Below the pieces are notes generated by a model that worked only from the letters and a program-made list of their open reading frames with translations, was not told where the DNA came from and searched no databases. The position numbers were made by a program, and so were the translations under genes. From Hyphomicrobiales bacterium (lineage in GTDB: Bacteria; Pseudomonadota; Alphaproteobacteria; Rhizobiales; Xanthobacteraceae), in assembly GCA_013911975.1 (NCBI GenBank), contig JACESF010000004.1, positions 62,001 to 126,000 of the forward strand: a DNA stretch of 64,000 nt, in the 5' to 3' direction. Shown here in pieces: positions 55,784-64,000 of this stretch; position 1 is the stretch's first letter, and the number at the start of each line of letters is the position of its first letter.

Positions 55784-58624
55784 ATGGCCGAGATTGCGAA
55801 TTCCACTTTTCTCGACTTTACCAGCACCGGCACGCTGCCGGCGTCGATCACGAACGTGGCCGACGCCTATAGTCTGACGGGAACCGGCGAAGTCACGGGC
55901 ACCACCACGACTATTACGGTGGCGCTCATTCTCGAACGGGCCAACGACCCGACGGCGCTGCTGAATTCGGACTGGGGCACGCGCCAGTCCACGCTGGCGC
56001 AGATGGAGAACGACGGCACACTCTGGAGCACCTACGGCGCCAGCAACGCCACCTACACCGCCGTCCAGACGGCGCTGACCGGCCTGGGCATCTCCATCGT
56101 CGGCGATGCCGCCGGCCTCGACGGCTACGTGACCTCCGCCGAATCCCGGACCATCTGGGTCGAGTTGGATGCCGCCGGGTTCCAGGCGCTGTTCGGGACC
56201 GCCCTGTGGGAGGGCAGCTCCACCGAATACGGCGAAATGCTCTATTGGGAAGGCAATCTCAGCCTGCCGGATTCCATCGCCGGCTCCATCGTCGGCTTGT
56301 GGCCCGACCAGGGGGTCGATGCGGCGACGCGGACGCTGACGGACACCACCGTCACCCTGGAACAGGGCGCCCAGAGCGGCGGCAACGCATCCACCAATGC
56401 CACCAACCTGTTCCCGCAGGACATCGCCGCCGCCTACAACTTCCCGCTCACGGGGACGTCTGTGGAAACCGGCACCCTCGCCCTGATCGAGCCCTATATC
56501 GGCGACGCGGTCACGGACATCGCCACCTACGGCACGTTCGAGGAGCGCTGGAACGCCTATCTCCAGACGGCGGGGGTCGCGGGAGCGGCGGACTTCTACG
56601 TCCAGAATCGCGGCAACCAATATTATGAAGGCGGCGCCGCCGGGGAGCGTTCGCTGGACGTGGGCGTCGTCAGCACCGTGGTGCCCAACAGCCGCGTCGG
56701 CCTCTATGTGGGCTCCTCCGACACGGTCTACACCTCCTACCAGACCGCCATCTGGGACCTGACCAACAACCCGGCCGTCATCTCCTCCTCCTGGAGCGAC
56801 GGCATGAGCTTCTCGGCCAACTCTCCGTTCGCCACCGCCTATCGGGAATTGTTCGTGGACGCCGCCCTGCGGGGCGTTTCGGTGTTCAACGACGCCTATG
56901 ACGGCGGGTCCGGCAACGAAACCGAGACCGGCCTCACGAACCTGTTCGTGGGCAGCATGAGCTCCTACGTGATGGTGGTGGGCGGCACCTCCCTGTCCAC
57001 GGTGGCGAGCGCGGAAGCGGACCTGACCCTGGCGGACGTGGTCGCCTCCGCCCAGTCGGGCAGTCTCAACACCATCTGGCACCTGGTGCGGGGCGGGCTG
57101 ACGCAGTGGTCGTCCAGCCTCTCGGACCAGTCGGTCTTCATCGAGACGGTGTGGAATCAATATTCCCTGTCCGACCAGACCCTGTCGCCCAACTATTTCT
57201 CCAACAACGCCACCTCGGGCGGCGTGGACACCACGCAGGACACCCCGAGCTATCAGGTCGATTACGGCATCACCCCCACGGACGCCGATCCCTCCGGCGG
57301 GACCGGGCGCGGCGCGCCGGACGTGTCCGCCAATTCGGCGGGCAACATGTTCTACACCGTGCCCGACGCCAACATGCTGAACACGTCGGAATCCGGCGGC
57401 ACGAGCGCCGCGACCCCGCTCTGGGCGAGCCTCGCCACCCAGATCAATGCCGTGTTCGAGGACCAGGGCCTGCCGACGCTGGGCTACAGCAACGACCTCT
57501 ATTACATCGCCTCCGCCATCGCCCCGGCGTCCTTCAACGACATCACCGTGGGCAACAACACGTCCAGTTTCGTCGATGGCACGAGCTATTTCGCGGAGAA
57601 GGACGGGGTCTATTACGGCATCTCCGCCACCGGCTACGGCTATGAGGCGACGGACGGCTACGACCTCGTCTCCGGCCTCGGCACGCCCAACGGCATGCTG
57701 CTGACCCGCGCCCTCTCCGCCATCGCCCACTCCCAGCTCTATTACGATCTCGCCCCGGTCCTGGAGAGCGCCGGCAGCGTTTGGGAGGCGGCGGGGACGG
57801 AGAACCTGATCTTCCAGTCCACCTTCGCCAGCGCGGCGAGCTGGAGCGTGGATTTCGGCGCCGAAACCATGACCCTGTCGGGTGGCGCGAGCGGCGTCTA
57901 TGCCTGGACGGCCGCGCTCGCCCAGCAGAGCCTCCAGTCGGACTTCTCCGCCGCCCTCGTCACCATGTTCGACGGCTACGCCCAGGGGCAGGTCTACCAG
58001 ACCACCGTGACGGCCGGGACGGGCCTGTCCATCACGGTGGGCGGCGCCGCCACCGGCGCCTACCAGTCCGCCCTCACCGGCGACTTCGGCTTCATGGACT
58101 TCGTCACCGAAAGCGGCGCCTCGGTGGAGGTGGCCCGCTCGGTCGCCACCGCCACCACCGCAGGCGGCGCGGACGACATGGACGTGGTGGTGCGCATGCG
58201 CCAGAACGGCATCAACGACCTGTCCGTCCTGTTCTACGAGGTGGACGACTATGCCGGCTCCATCAACGGCCTCGCGCCGGGGGAAGCGGGCTACGAGGCG
58301 GCGGCCGCCGCGCGCGCCTACCAAACCTCCACGGGCGGCACCTCCCTCGCCGGCGGCGGCTATGGCGGCTACAGCGAGGGGCGCATCACCGACGTGGATG
58401 CCGGCGACCTCATCGCCATGCGGCTCACCAGCAACGGCCAGACCTTCTGGGCCTTCGCCTCGGCCAACGAGCAGGTGAACGGGCAGGACGTCGCCCATCT
58501 GTGGAGCTACGGGCTCAACACCTGGGGCTGGGAAGACCTCTATGGCGGCGGCGACCGGGACTATAACGACCTGATCGTGCAGCTCGACTTCACCAGCACG
58601 TCGGGCAGCGGCCTGCTGCTCTGA
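55784..58624 (+). CDS. S53 family peptidase (sedolisin/kumamolisin-like) with C-terminal DUF4114-like domain
   Basis: This 946-residue protein is an acid-active serine carboxyl peptidase by family. An N-terminal pro-kumamolisin domain spans about 30-180. The catalytic domain has the Glu288/Asp292 pair in GERSLDVGVV, a probable oxyanion Asp339 in SSSWSDG, the nucleophile Ser541 in SGGTSAATP, and a calcium-site segment GYDLVSGLGTP (Asp627). The last 110 residues carry WGWEDLYGGGDRDYNDLIVQLDF, the DUF4114 signature, ending in a hydrophobic LLL. There is no signal peptide, so export by a type I system is likely (inference); no such transporter is in the window. ATG at 55784 follows GGGGGAACGG. 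It is divergent from rpsB and probably accessory. Confidence 0.9.
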   Translation: MAEIANSTFLDFTSTGTLPASITNVADAYSLTGTGEVTGTTTTITVALILERANDPTALLNSDWGTRQSTLAQMENDGTLWSTYGASNATYTAVQTALTGLGISIVGDAAGLDGYVTSAESRTIWVELDAAGFQALFGTALWEGSSTEYGEMLYWEGNLSLPDSIAGSIVGLWPDQGVDAATRTLTDTTVTLEQGAQSGGNASTNATNLFPQDIAAAYNFPLTGTSVETGTLALIEPYIGDAVTDIATYGTFEERWNAYLQTAGVAGAADFYVQNRGNQYYEGGAAGERSLDVGVVSTVVPNSRVGLYVGSSDTVYTSYQTAIWDLTNNPAVISSSWSDGMSFSANSPFATAYRELFVDAALRGVSVFNDAYDGGSGNETETGLTNLFVGSMSSYVMVVGGTSLSTVASAEADLTLADVVASAQSGSLNTIWHLVRGGLTQWSSSLSDQSVFIETVWNQYSLSDQTLSPNYFSNNATSGGVDTTQDTPSYQVDYGITPTDADPSGGTGRGAPDVSANSAGNMFYTVPDANMLNTSESGGTSAATPLWASLATQINAVFEDQGLPTLGYSNDLYYIASAIAPASFNDITVGNNTSSFVDGTSYFAEKDGVYYGISATGYGYEATDGYDLVSGLGTPNGMLLTRALSAIAHSQLYYDLAPVLESAGSVWEAAGTENLIFQSTFASAASWSVDFGAETMTLSGGASGVYAWTAALAQQSLQSDFSAALVTMFDGYAQGQVYQTTVTAGTGLSITVGGAATGAYQSALTGDFGFMDFVTESGASVEVARSVATATTAGGADDMDVVVRMRQNGINDLSVLFYEVDDYAGSINGLAPGEAGYEAAAAARAYQTSTGGTSLAGGGYGGYSEGRITDVDAGDLIAMRLTSNGQTFWAFASANEQVNGQDVAHLWSYGLNTWGWEDLYGGGDRDYNDLIVQLDFTSTSGSGLLL

Positions 58625-58631
58625 CCCTGGC

Positions 58632-58652
58632 GGGCGGGCTTGCGGCCCGCCC
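58632..58652 (+). terminator. Possible terminator after the sedolisin gene
   Basis: GGGCGGGC (58632-58639) pairs with GCCCGCCC (58645-58652) eight bases after the stop, with a 5-base loop; the following TCCCCTC is pyrimidine-rich but poor in T. Confidence 0.45.
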
Positions 58653-58753
58653 TCCCCTCGCATGAGCGGCGCTCACCTTGAGATGCGGATTTCCCGTTTG
58701 TCCGCAGGGGGGCGCCGGGGCGAGCCTGCGGCCTCGCAAACGAGGAGATCCGC

Positions 58754-59587
58754 ATGCCCCGCCCCGCCATCCGCCCCGCTCATACGCCGACCCATGCGCC
58801 CGCCCCAGAGGCGCCGCCCGTGCTGTGCGCCGTGAGCGAGGGCATCGCCACGCTCACGCTCAATCGCCCGCACAAGCTGAACGCCATCAGCTACGGCCTC
58901 GCCGACGCGCTGATGACCTGGCTCAACGCGCTGGAGACCCAGCCGGAGGTGCGCGCCATCATCCTCACCGGCGCCGGGGACCGCGCCTTTTCCGCCGGCG
59001 GCGACATACCGGAATTCTCCCGCAGCGTGGCGCGCGGCGTGGATGCGGCGCTCCAGGATTTCGTGCGGCGCGGCCAGGCGCTGACGGCCCGCATCGAGGC
59101 TTTCCCGAAGCCCGTCATCGCGGCGGTGAACGGCCTCGCCTTCGGCGGCGGCTGCGAGATCACCGAGGCCGCGCCCCTCGCCATCGCCAGCGAGACGGCG
59201 CTGTTCGCCAAGCCCGAGATCCTGCTCGCCATGCCGCCCACCTTCGGCGGCACCCAGCGCCTGCCCCGCCTGGCCGGTCGCAAGCGGGCGCTCGAACTCC
59301 TGCTCACCGGCGAGCCCTTCACGGCGGCCCGGGCGCTTGAGCTCGGCCTCGTCAATGCGGTGGTGGCGCCGGACCAGGTGATCCCCGCCGCCCGCGATCT
59401 CGCCCAGCGCATCATCCGCCATTCGCCGCTCGCGGTGACGGCGGTGCTCAACGCCACGACCCGTGGCATCAACGTGCCCATCGCCGAAGGGCTGCTGATG
59501 GAGGCGGAGCAGTTCGCCCGGATGGTGCCCCAGCGGGACCTGAAGGACGGGCTCGCCGCCTGGTGCGAGCGCCGCGAACCGGCCTGA
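58754..59587 (+). CDS. Enoyl-CoA hydratase/isomerase family protein
   Basis: The 277-residue crotonase has both glutamates of true enoyl-CoA hydratases: Glu135 in FGGGCEITE and Glu155 in AKPEILLAMPP, plus the oxyanion-hole stretch FSAGGDIPEF. This supports hydration of 2-enoyl-CoA, e.g. in beta-oxidation or amino acid breakdown. A Pro/Ala-rich N-terminal extension of some 20 residues precedes the fold. An AGGAG ribosome site lies before the ATG. It is convergent with a LysR regulator; the substrate is unknown. Confidence 0.9.
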   Translation: MPRPAIRPAHTPTHAPAPEAPPVLCAVSEGIATLTLNRPHKLNAISYGLADALMTWLNALETQPEVRAIILTGAGDRAFSAGGDIPEFSRSVARGVDAALQDFVRRGQALTARIEAFPKPVIAAVNGLAFGGGCEITEAAPLAIASETALFAKPEILLAMPPTFGGTQRLPRLAGRKRALELLLTGEPFTAARALELGLVNAVVAPDQVIPAARDLAQRIIRHSPLAVTAVLNATTRGINVPIAEGLLMEAEQFARMVPQRDLKDGLAAWCERREPA

Positions 59588-59592
59588 CGCGC

Positions 59593-60468
59593 TCAGGACG
59601 CCAGTTCGGCGCGCAGCCAGTCCCGGAAGGCCCCGGCCTCCGGGCGCAGCGCGCCGGAATCGGTCACCAGCCAATAGCCGGTCTGCGCCTGCACCGCCGG
59701 TTCCAGCACCGCGTGCAGGCGCCCCGCCGCAAGCTCCCGTTCCACCAGGGGCAGGCGCCCCAGCGCCACCCCCTGCCCGCGCGCCGCCGCCTCCCAGGCC
59801 ATCTGGAGGGTGTCGAAGCGAGGCCCCCGGCTGGTGTCGAGCCCCGCCGCGCCCCGCGCCCGCGCCCAGACGGCCCAGTCCTCGGCCACGCCGACCACAT
59901 GCAGGAGCGGCACCTCCGCCAGATCCTCCGGCACGCGCAGGGACGGCGCCAAAGCGGGCGCGCAGACCGGCACCAGCCGCTCGCGCACCAGAAGGTCCGC
60001 GTTCACGCCCGGCCATCCGCCCGTGCCCATGCGGATGGCGACGTCGATGCCCTCGCGCGGCAGGTCCATGAGCCTGCGGCTCGTGTCCAGCGTCACCTCG
60101 ATGTCGGGATGGCGGGCGCGGAAGCGCTCCAAGGCGGGGATGAGCCAGCACAAGGCGAAGGTGGGCGCGGCGCTCACCACCACCTGCCCGGCGGGACGGC
60201 GCCCCGGCAGGTCGCGGGTCGCCCGCGCCAGATGGGCCAGCGCGGTGCGCACTTCGGGCAGATAGCTTTCGCCCGCCGGCGTGAGGGCGAGGCTGCGATG
60301 GCCGCGCACGAACAGGGGCAGGCCCAGCCAGTCCTCCAGCCCCTGCACCGCATGGCTCACGGCGCTGGGCGTCACGTTCAGTTCCTCGGCCGCTGCCTTG
60401 AAGGACAGGTGCCGCCCCGCCGCCTCGAACAGGCGCAGCGCGTTGAGCGGCGGCAGGCGATAGGCCAT
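59593..60468 (-). CDS. LysR-family transcriptional regulator (GcvA-like)
   Basis: The 291-residue regulator has an N-terminal winged helix-turn-helix (LSFKAAAEELNVTPSAVSHAVQGLE, about residues 21-45) and a periplasmic-binding-protein-like effector domain (about 90-290). The start MAYRLPPLNALRLFEAAGRH and the DIDVAIRxG-like segment GIDVAIRMGTGG are typical of the GcvA/AmpR branch. It lies directly after dnaE on the same strand (five bases), and is convergent with the enoyl-CoA hydratase gene, which it does not obviously control. Effector unknown. Confidence 0.9.
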   Translation of the reverse strand: MAYRLPPLNALRLFEAAGRHLSFKAAAEELNVTPSAVSHAVQGLEDWLGLPLFVRGHRSLALTPAGESYLPEVRTALAHLARATRDLPGRRPAGQVVVSAAPTFALCWLIPALERFRARHPDIEVTLDTSRRLMDLPREGIDVAIRMGTGGWPGVNADLLVRERLVPVCAPALAPSLRVPEDLAEVPLLHVVGVAEDWAVWARARGAAGLDTSRGPRFDTLQMAWEAAARGQGVALGRLPLVERELAAGRLHAVLEPAVQAQTGYWLVTDSGALRPEAGAFRDWLRAELAS

Positions 60469-60472
60469 CCGC

Positions 60473-63400
60473 TCAGGCGGCTTCCACCGCCACCACGCCG
60501 GGAATGGCCTTGATGGCCCCCGCGATCTGCGGCGACACCGGGTAGCGGCCTTCCAGGCGAATCTCCACCTCCGCCTTGCTCTCCTCCATGAGCAGGATGA
60601 GGCTCACCTCGCCGTCGCCCTTGCCTTCCAGCCGGCGGGAGATGCCCTCCAGCGGCTCGGTGGAGCGCACGAAGATGCGCAGCGCCTTGTGGTGGCGCGA
60701 GGTGGCCTCGTCCAGCCGCTCGCAGGACTGGATGCGCAGGCGCACGTCCTCGCCCTGGAGTTCCGCCGCCACCATCATGAGGAGCGGCATGCCGGGCTCC
60801 AGCAGGTCGCGGTAATGGGCGAGCCCTTCGGAGAAGATCACCGCCTCGAACGTGCCGGACGGGTCCGAGAGGCCGACAATGCCCATGCGGGTGCCGGACT
60901 TGGTGCGCCGTTCCTGCCGCGAGACGACCGTCGCGGCAATGCGCCCCGCGGCCGCGCCCGCCCGCACCGCGCGGGAGAAGTCCGTGAAGGTCTGCACCCG
61001 CATGCGCTTCAAGGCGGGGGCGTAATCGTCCAGCGGATGTCCGGTGAGGAAGAAGCCGATGGCGTCATATTCCCGCTGGAGCCGCTCGGCGGCGTCCCAG
61101 GGCTCGGCCTGCGGAAGCGGCAGCGCCGCCTTCACGGGGCCGGAGCCGAACATGTCGTCCTGGCCCACCGCCCGCCCCTGCTCCTCGCGCGCGGCATGGG
61201 CGACGATGGGCTCCAGCGCGGCGAACACCCGCGCCCGGTTCTTCTCCAGCGTGTCGAAGCAGCCGGCGGCGGCGAGGCTTTCCAGCGTGCGCTTGTTCAC
61301 CATCTTCACCGGCAGGCGGGAGGCGAAGTCGGCGAGGTCCGCGAAGGGCGTGCCGCCGCGCGCCGCCACCAGCGCGTCCACCGCCGCGCCGCCCACGCCC
61401 TTGATGGCCGCCATGGCGTAGATGATCTTGCCGTCCACCACCTGGAAGTCGCGGGCGGAGAGGTTCACGGAGGGCGGCACCACCTCGATGCCGAGCCGCT
61501 GGGCCTCCTGGCGGAATTCCGCCAGCTTGTCCGTGTTGCCCATGTCCAGCGTCATGGAGGCGGCGAGGAATTCCGTCGCGTAGTTCGCCTTCAGCCACGC
61601 CGTCTGGTAGGCGACGATGGCGTAGGCGGCAGCGTGGGACTTGTTGAAGCCGTAGTCCGCGAACTTGGCCAGCAGGTCGAAGATGGTGTCGGCCTGCGCC
61701 TTCGGCACGCCGCGCTCGCCCGCGCCCGAGACGAAGCGCTCGCGCTGCTTCTCCATCTCGGCGCGGATCTTCTTGCCCATGGCGCGGCGCAGAAGGTCCG
61801 CCTCGCCCAGCGAATAGCCGGCAAGCGCCTGGGCGATCTGCATCACCTGTTCCTGGTAGATGATGACGCCGAAGGTTTCCTTCAGGTAGGGCTCGAGCTT
61901 GGGGTGGATATAGTCCGGCTGGGCGCGGCCGTGCTTGCAGTCGCAATAGACCGGGATGTTGGCCATGGGGCCCGGCCGGTACAGCGCCACGAGGGCGATG
62001 AGGTCCTCCACGCGGTCGGCCTTCATGTCCACCAGCGCACGGCGCATGCCCGCGCTTTCCACCTGGAACACGCCCACCGTCTCGCCCTTGGCCAGCATGG
62101 CGTAGGTCTTGGGGTCGTCCAGGGGGATCTTGGACATGTCGATGTCGATGCCGCGCTGCCGGATCAGCTTGGCGGCGGTCTCGATGACGGTGAGGGTCTT
62201 CAGGCCCAGGAAGTCGAACTTCACGAGGCCGGCCTGCTCCACCCATTTCATGTTGTACTGGGTGACCGGCATGTCCGACTTCGGATCGCGATAGAGCGGC
62301 ACCAATTGGTGCAGCGGCCGGTCGCCGATCACGATGCCCGCCGCATGGGTGGAGGCGTGGCGGTTCAGACCCTCAAGGCGCACGGCGATGTCGAAGGCGC
62401 GCTTGACCACCTCTTCCTGGTCGCGCGCCGCCTGGAGGCGCGGCTCGTCCTCGATGGCCTGCTTGAGGGTGACGGGCGCGGCGGGGTTCTGCGGCACCAG
62501 CTTGCAGAGCTTGTCCACCTGCCCATAGGGCATTTCCAGCACGCGGCCCACGTCGCGCAGCACGCCGCGCGCCTGGAGGGTACCGAAGGTGATGATCTGC
62601 GCCACCTGCGAGCGCCCGTAGCGCTGCTGGACGTAATGGATCACCTCGTCGCGCCGGTCCTGGCAGAAGTCCACGTCGAAGTCCGGCATGGACACGCGGT
62701 CAGGGTTCAGGAAGCGCTCGAACAGCAGTCCGAAGCGCAGCGGGTCGAGGTCGGTGATCTGGAGCGAATAGGCCACCAGCGAGCCCGCGCCCGAGCCGCG
62801 CCCCGGCCCCACCGGGATGTCGTGGGCCTTCGCCCATTTGATGAAGTCCGACACGATGAGGAAGTAACCGGGGAACTTCATGCGCGCGATGATGGAGATC
62901 TCGTAGGCGAGGCGCTCCTCATAGACGCTCACCTCCAGCCCCTCAGCGGGGCCGTGCTTGGCGAGGCGCTCGGCGAGGCCCTCCCTCGCCTGGCGCTCCA
63001 GTTCGGCGGCCTCGGCGGCGAGCGCGTCCTCGCCCTGGGATTCGCCGGTGGTGAAGCGCGGCAGGATGGGCTTCTGGGTGCGCACCCGGTAGGCGCAGCG
63101 CCGGGCGATCTCCACCGTGTTGGCGGTGGCCTCGGGGAGGTCCGCGAACAGGGTCAGCATCTCGGCGCGGGTCTTGAAGCGGTGCTCGGCGGTGAGGCGG
63201 CGGCGGTCGCCTTCCGAGACCATGCGGCCCTCGGCGATGCAGATCAGCGCATCATGGGCCTCGTAGTCTCCATGGGAGCCGAAGAAGGGCTCGTTGGACG
63301 CCACCAGCGGCAGGCCCTTGGCATAAGCGAGGTCCAGCAGGGCCGGCTCCGCCAGCCGCTCCACGTCCATGCCGTGCCGCTCCACCTCCACATAGAGCCG

Positions 63401-63913
63401 GTCGCCGAACAGGCCCGCCAGCGTGTCGAGCCGCTGCGCCGCGATGTCCGCGTGGCCGCCCGCCAGCGCCCGGTCGATGGGGCCGGCGGGACCGCCTGTC
63501 AGGGCGATGAGGCCATGATGGGCGTCGGTGAGCCAGTCGAGGGCGATGCGCGGCTCCTCGTCGCTCGGTGTCTCCAGGAAGGAGCGCGACACCAGCGTCA
63601 TGAGGTTGCGCCAGCCCGCCTCCTGCGCCGCCAGGAGCACGATGCGCGGCTTGCGCACCAGCACCGGCGCGCGGCCGCCGGGCAGTTCCGGCAGGTCCAG
63701 CGCCAGCGCGCAGCCGATAATGGGCTGGATGCCCGAGCCGGACATCTTCTCGGAAAATTCCAGCGCGCCGAAGAGATTGCCCGTGTCGGTCAGCGCCAGG
63801 GCCGGCTGTCCGTCCGCCTTGGCGAGGTCCGCCAGCTTGCCGAAGGTCAGCGCGCCTTCCAGCAGCGAATAGGACGAATGGACATGCAGGTGGACGAAGC
63901 CGGGATCGGACAT
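60473..63913 (-). CDS. dnaE: DNA polymerase III alpha subunit
   Basis: The 1146-residue replicative polymerase begins with the PHP domain (FVHLHVHSSYSLLEGA), holds the catalytic acidic residues in MPDFDVDFCQDRRDEV within the palm, and ends with helix-hairpin-helix, OB (about residues 990-1070) and a C-terminal domain. The length is normal for DnaE1. ATG at 63913 (MSDPGF) matches family starts; the frame stays open to the window edge (ATG at 63991) with Arg-rich sequence unlike DnaE. No strong ribosome site precedes 63913. Confidence 0.96.
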   Translation of the reverse strand: MSDPGFVHLHVHSSYSLLEGALTFGKLADLAKADGQPALALTDTGNLFGALEFSEKMSGSGIQPIIGCALALDLPELPGGRAPVLVRKPRIVLLAAQEAGWRNLMTLVSRSFLETPSDEEPRIALDWLTDAHHGLIALTGGPAGPIDRALAGGHADIAAQRLDTLAGLFGDRLYVEVERHGMDVERLAEPALLDLAYAKGLPLVASNEPFFGSHGDYEAHDALICIAEGRMVSEGDRRRLTAEHRFKTRAEMLTLFADLPEATANTVEIARRCAYRVRTQKPILPRFTTGESQGEDALAAEAAELERQAREGLAERLAKHGPAEGLEVSVYEERLAYEISIIARMKFPGYFLIVSDFIKWAKAHDIPVGPGRGSGAGSLVAYSLQITDLDPLRFGLLFERFLNPDRVSMPDFDVDFCQDRRDEVIHYVQQRYGRSQVAQIITFGTLQARGVLRDVGRVLEMPYGQVDKLCKLVPQNPAAPVTLKQAIEDEPRLQAARDQEEVVKRAFDIAVRLEGLNRHASTHAAGIVIGDRPLHQLVPLYRDPKSDMPVTQYNMKWVEQAGLVKFDFLGLKTLTVIETAAKLIRQRGIDIDMSKIPLDDPKTYAMLAKGETVGVFQVESAGMRRALVDMKADRVEDLIALVALYRPGPMANIPVYCDCKHGRAQPDYIHPKLEPYLKETFGVIIYQEQVMQIAQALAGYSLGEADLLRRAMGKKIRAEMEKQRERFVSGAGERGVPKAQADTIFDLLAKFADYGFNKSHAAAYAIVAYQTAWLKANYATEFLAASMTLDMGNTDKLAEFRQEAQRLGIEVVPPSVNLSARDFQVVDGKIIYAMAAIKGVGGAAVDALVAARGGTPFADLADFASRLPVKMVNKRTLESLAAAGCFDTLEKNRARVFAALEPIVAHAAREEQGRAVGQDDMFGSGPVKAALPLPQAEPWDAAERLQREYDAIGFFLTGHPLDDYAPALKRMRVQTFTDFSRAVRAGAAAGRIAATVVSRQERRTKSGTRMGIVGLSDPSGTFEAVIFSEGLAHYRDLLEPGMPLLMMVAAELQGEDVRLRIQSCERLDEATSRHHKALRIFVRSTEPLEGISRRLEGKGDGEVSLILLMEESKAEVEIRLEGRYPVSPQIAGAIKAIPGVVAVEAA

Positions 63914-64000
63914 GGGGCTCAGCGCGGTCGAGTCGAGGTGGCGTATCCTAACGCGGATTGCGCGGCCGGGCATTGCCAAGAGGATGGCCAAGAGGACGGC

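Noticed and set aside
55634..58663. A 1009-residue minus-strand frame across the sedolisin gene
   Set aside because: The plus-strand sedolisin has complete catalytic motifs; the antisense frame is His/Arg/Gly-rich with none.

Overview
The window is 64 kb of a GC-rich alphaproteobacterial chromosome, most likely order Hyphomicrobiales and close to Xanthobacteraceae (Xanthobacter, Azorhizobium, Ancylobacter). I infer this from gene order (rpsB-tsf-pyrH-frr-uppS-cdsA-dxr-rseP-bamA-lpxD-fabZ-lpxA-lpxI-lpxB facing gltA; pyrB-pyrC-plsY-dprA-topA; recG near glmS-glmU), LpxI instead of LpxH, a class I PHA synthase, and a Bradyrhizobium-type NdvB/NdvC glucan locus. It is almost all core chromosome: about 53 protein genes, no tRNA, rRNA, CRISPR array, insertion sequence or prophage that I can see. 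Several real genes begin inside longer reading frames that run antisense to a neighbour.

Layout. 1-5 kb: the start of a GT9 heptosyltransferase, a small lipoprotein, PHA synthase, then a CoA transferase coupled to a methylmalonyl-CoA decarboxylase. 5-8.6 kb: a small secreted protein, an MBL-fold hydrolase, ruvX, an AEC carrier and a V/A/P-rich secreted protein. 8.7-17.4 kb: pyrB, a dihydroorotase-like protein without the metal-binding HxH, plsY, dprA, a 65-aa protein, topA and a drug-efflux MFS protein. 17.5-22.8 kb: rnr, a DUF983 protein and a Nudix hydrolase in overlapping frames, an MFS transporter and rpmG. 23-26.5 kb (minus): pcm, a lipoprotein alpha/beta hydrolase and an NlpD-like LysM/LytM lipoprotein. 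26.5-33.6 kb: recG, DUF454 and an SGNH hydrolase facing glmS and glmU. 33.7-39.3 kb: a locus probably for cyclic beta-(1,3),(1,6)-glucan, with an NdvC-like GH17 membrane protein, a four-cysteine secreted protein and an NdvB-like GH17-GT2 fusion. 39.4-55.5 kb: gltA and the large minus-strand operon for translation, isoprenoid and phospholipid synthesis, outer-membrane assembly and lipid A. 55.7-60.5 kb: an apparently accessory block (S53 sedolisin with a DUF4114-like end, enoyl-CoA hydratase, LysR regulator). 60.5-63.9 kb: dnaE.

Most genes serve envelope construction: UDP-GlcNAc supply (glmS, glmU), lipid A (lpxA/B/D/I), heptose transfer, phospholipids (plsY, cdsA), undecaprenyl phosphate (dxr, uppS), BamA, RseP, and periplasmic glucan. 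No single unknown defence-like or mobile system is evident. The most unusual items are the secreted sedolisin, the glucan locus with its small companion protein, the degenerate dihydroorotase, the PHA-linked propionyl-CoA gene pair, and strong hairpins at several junctions inside the essential operon.
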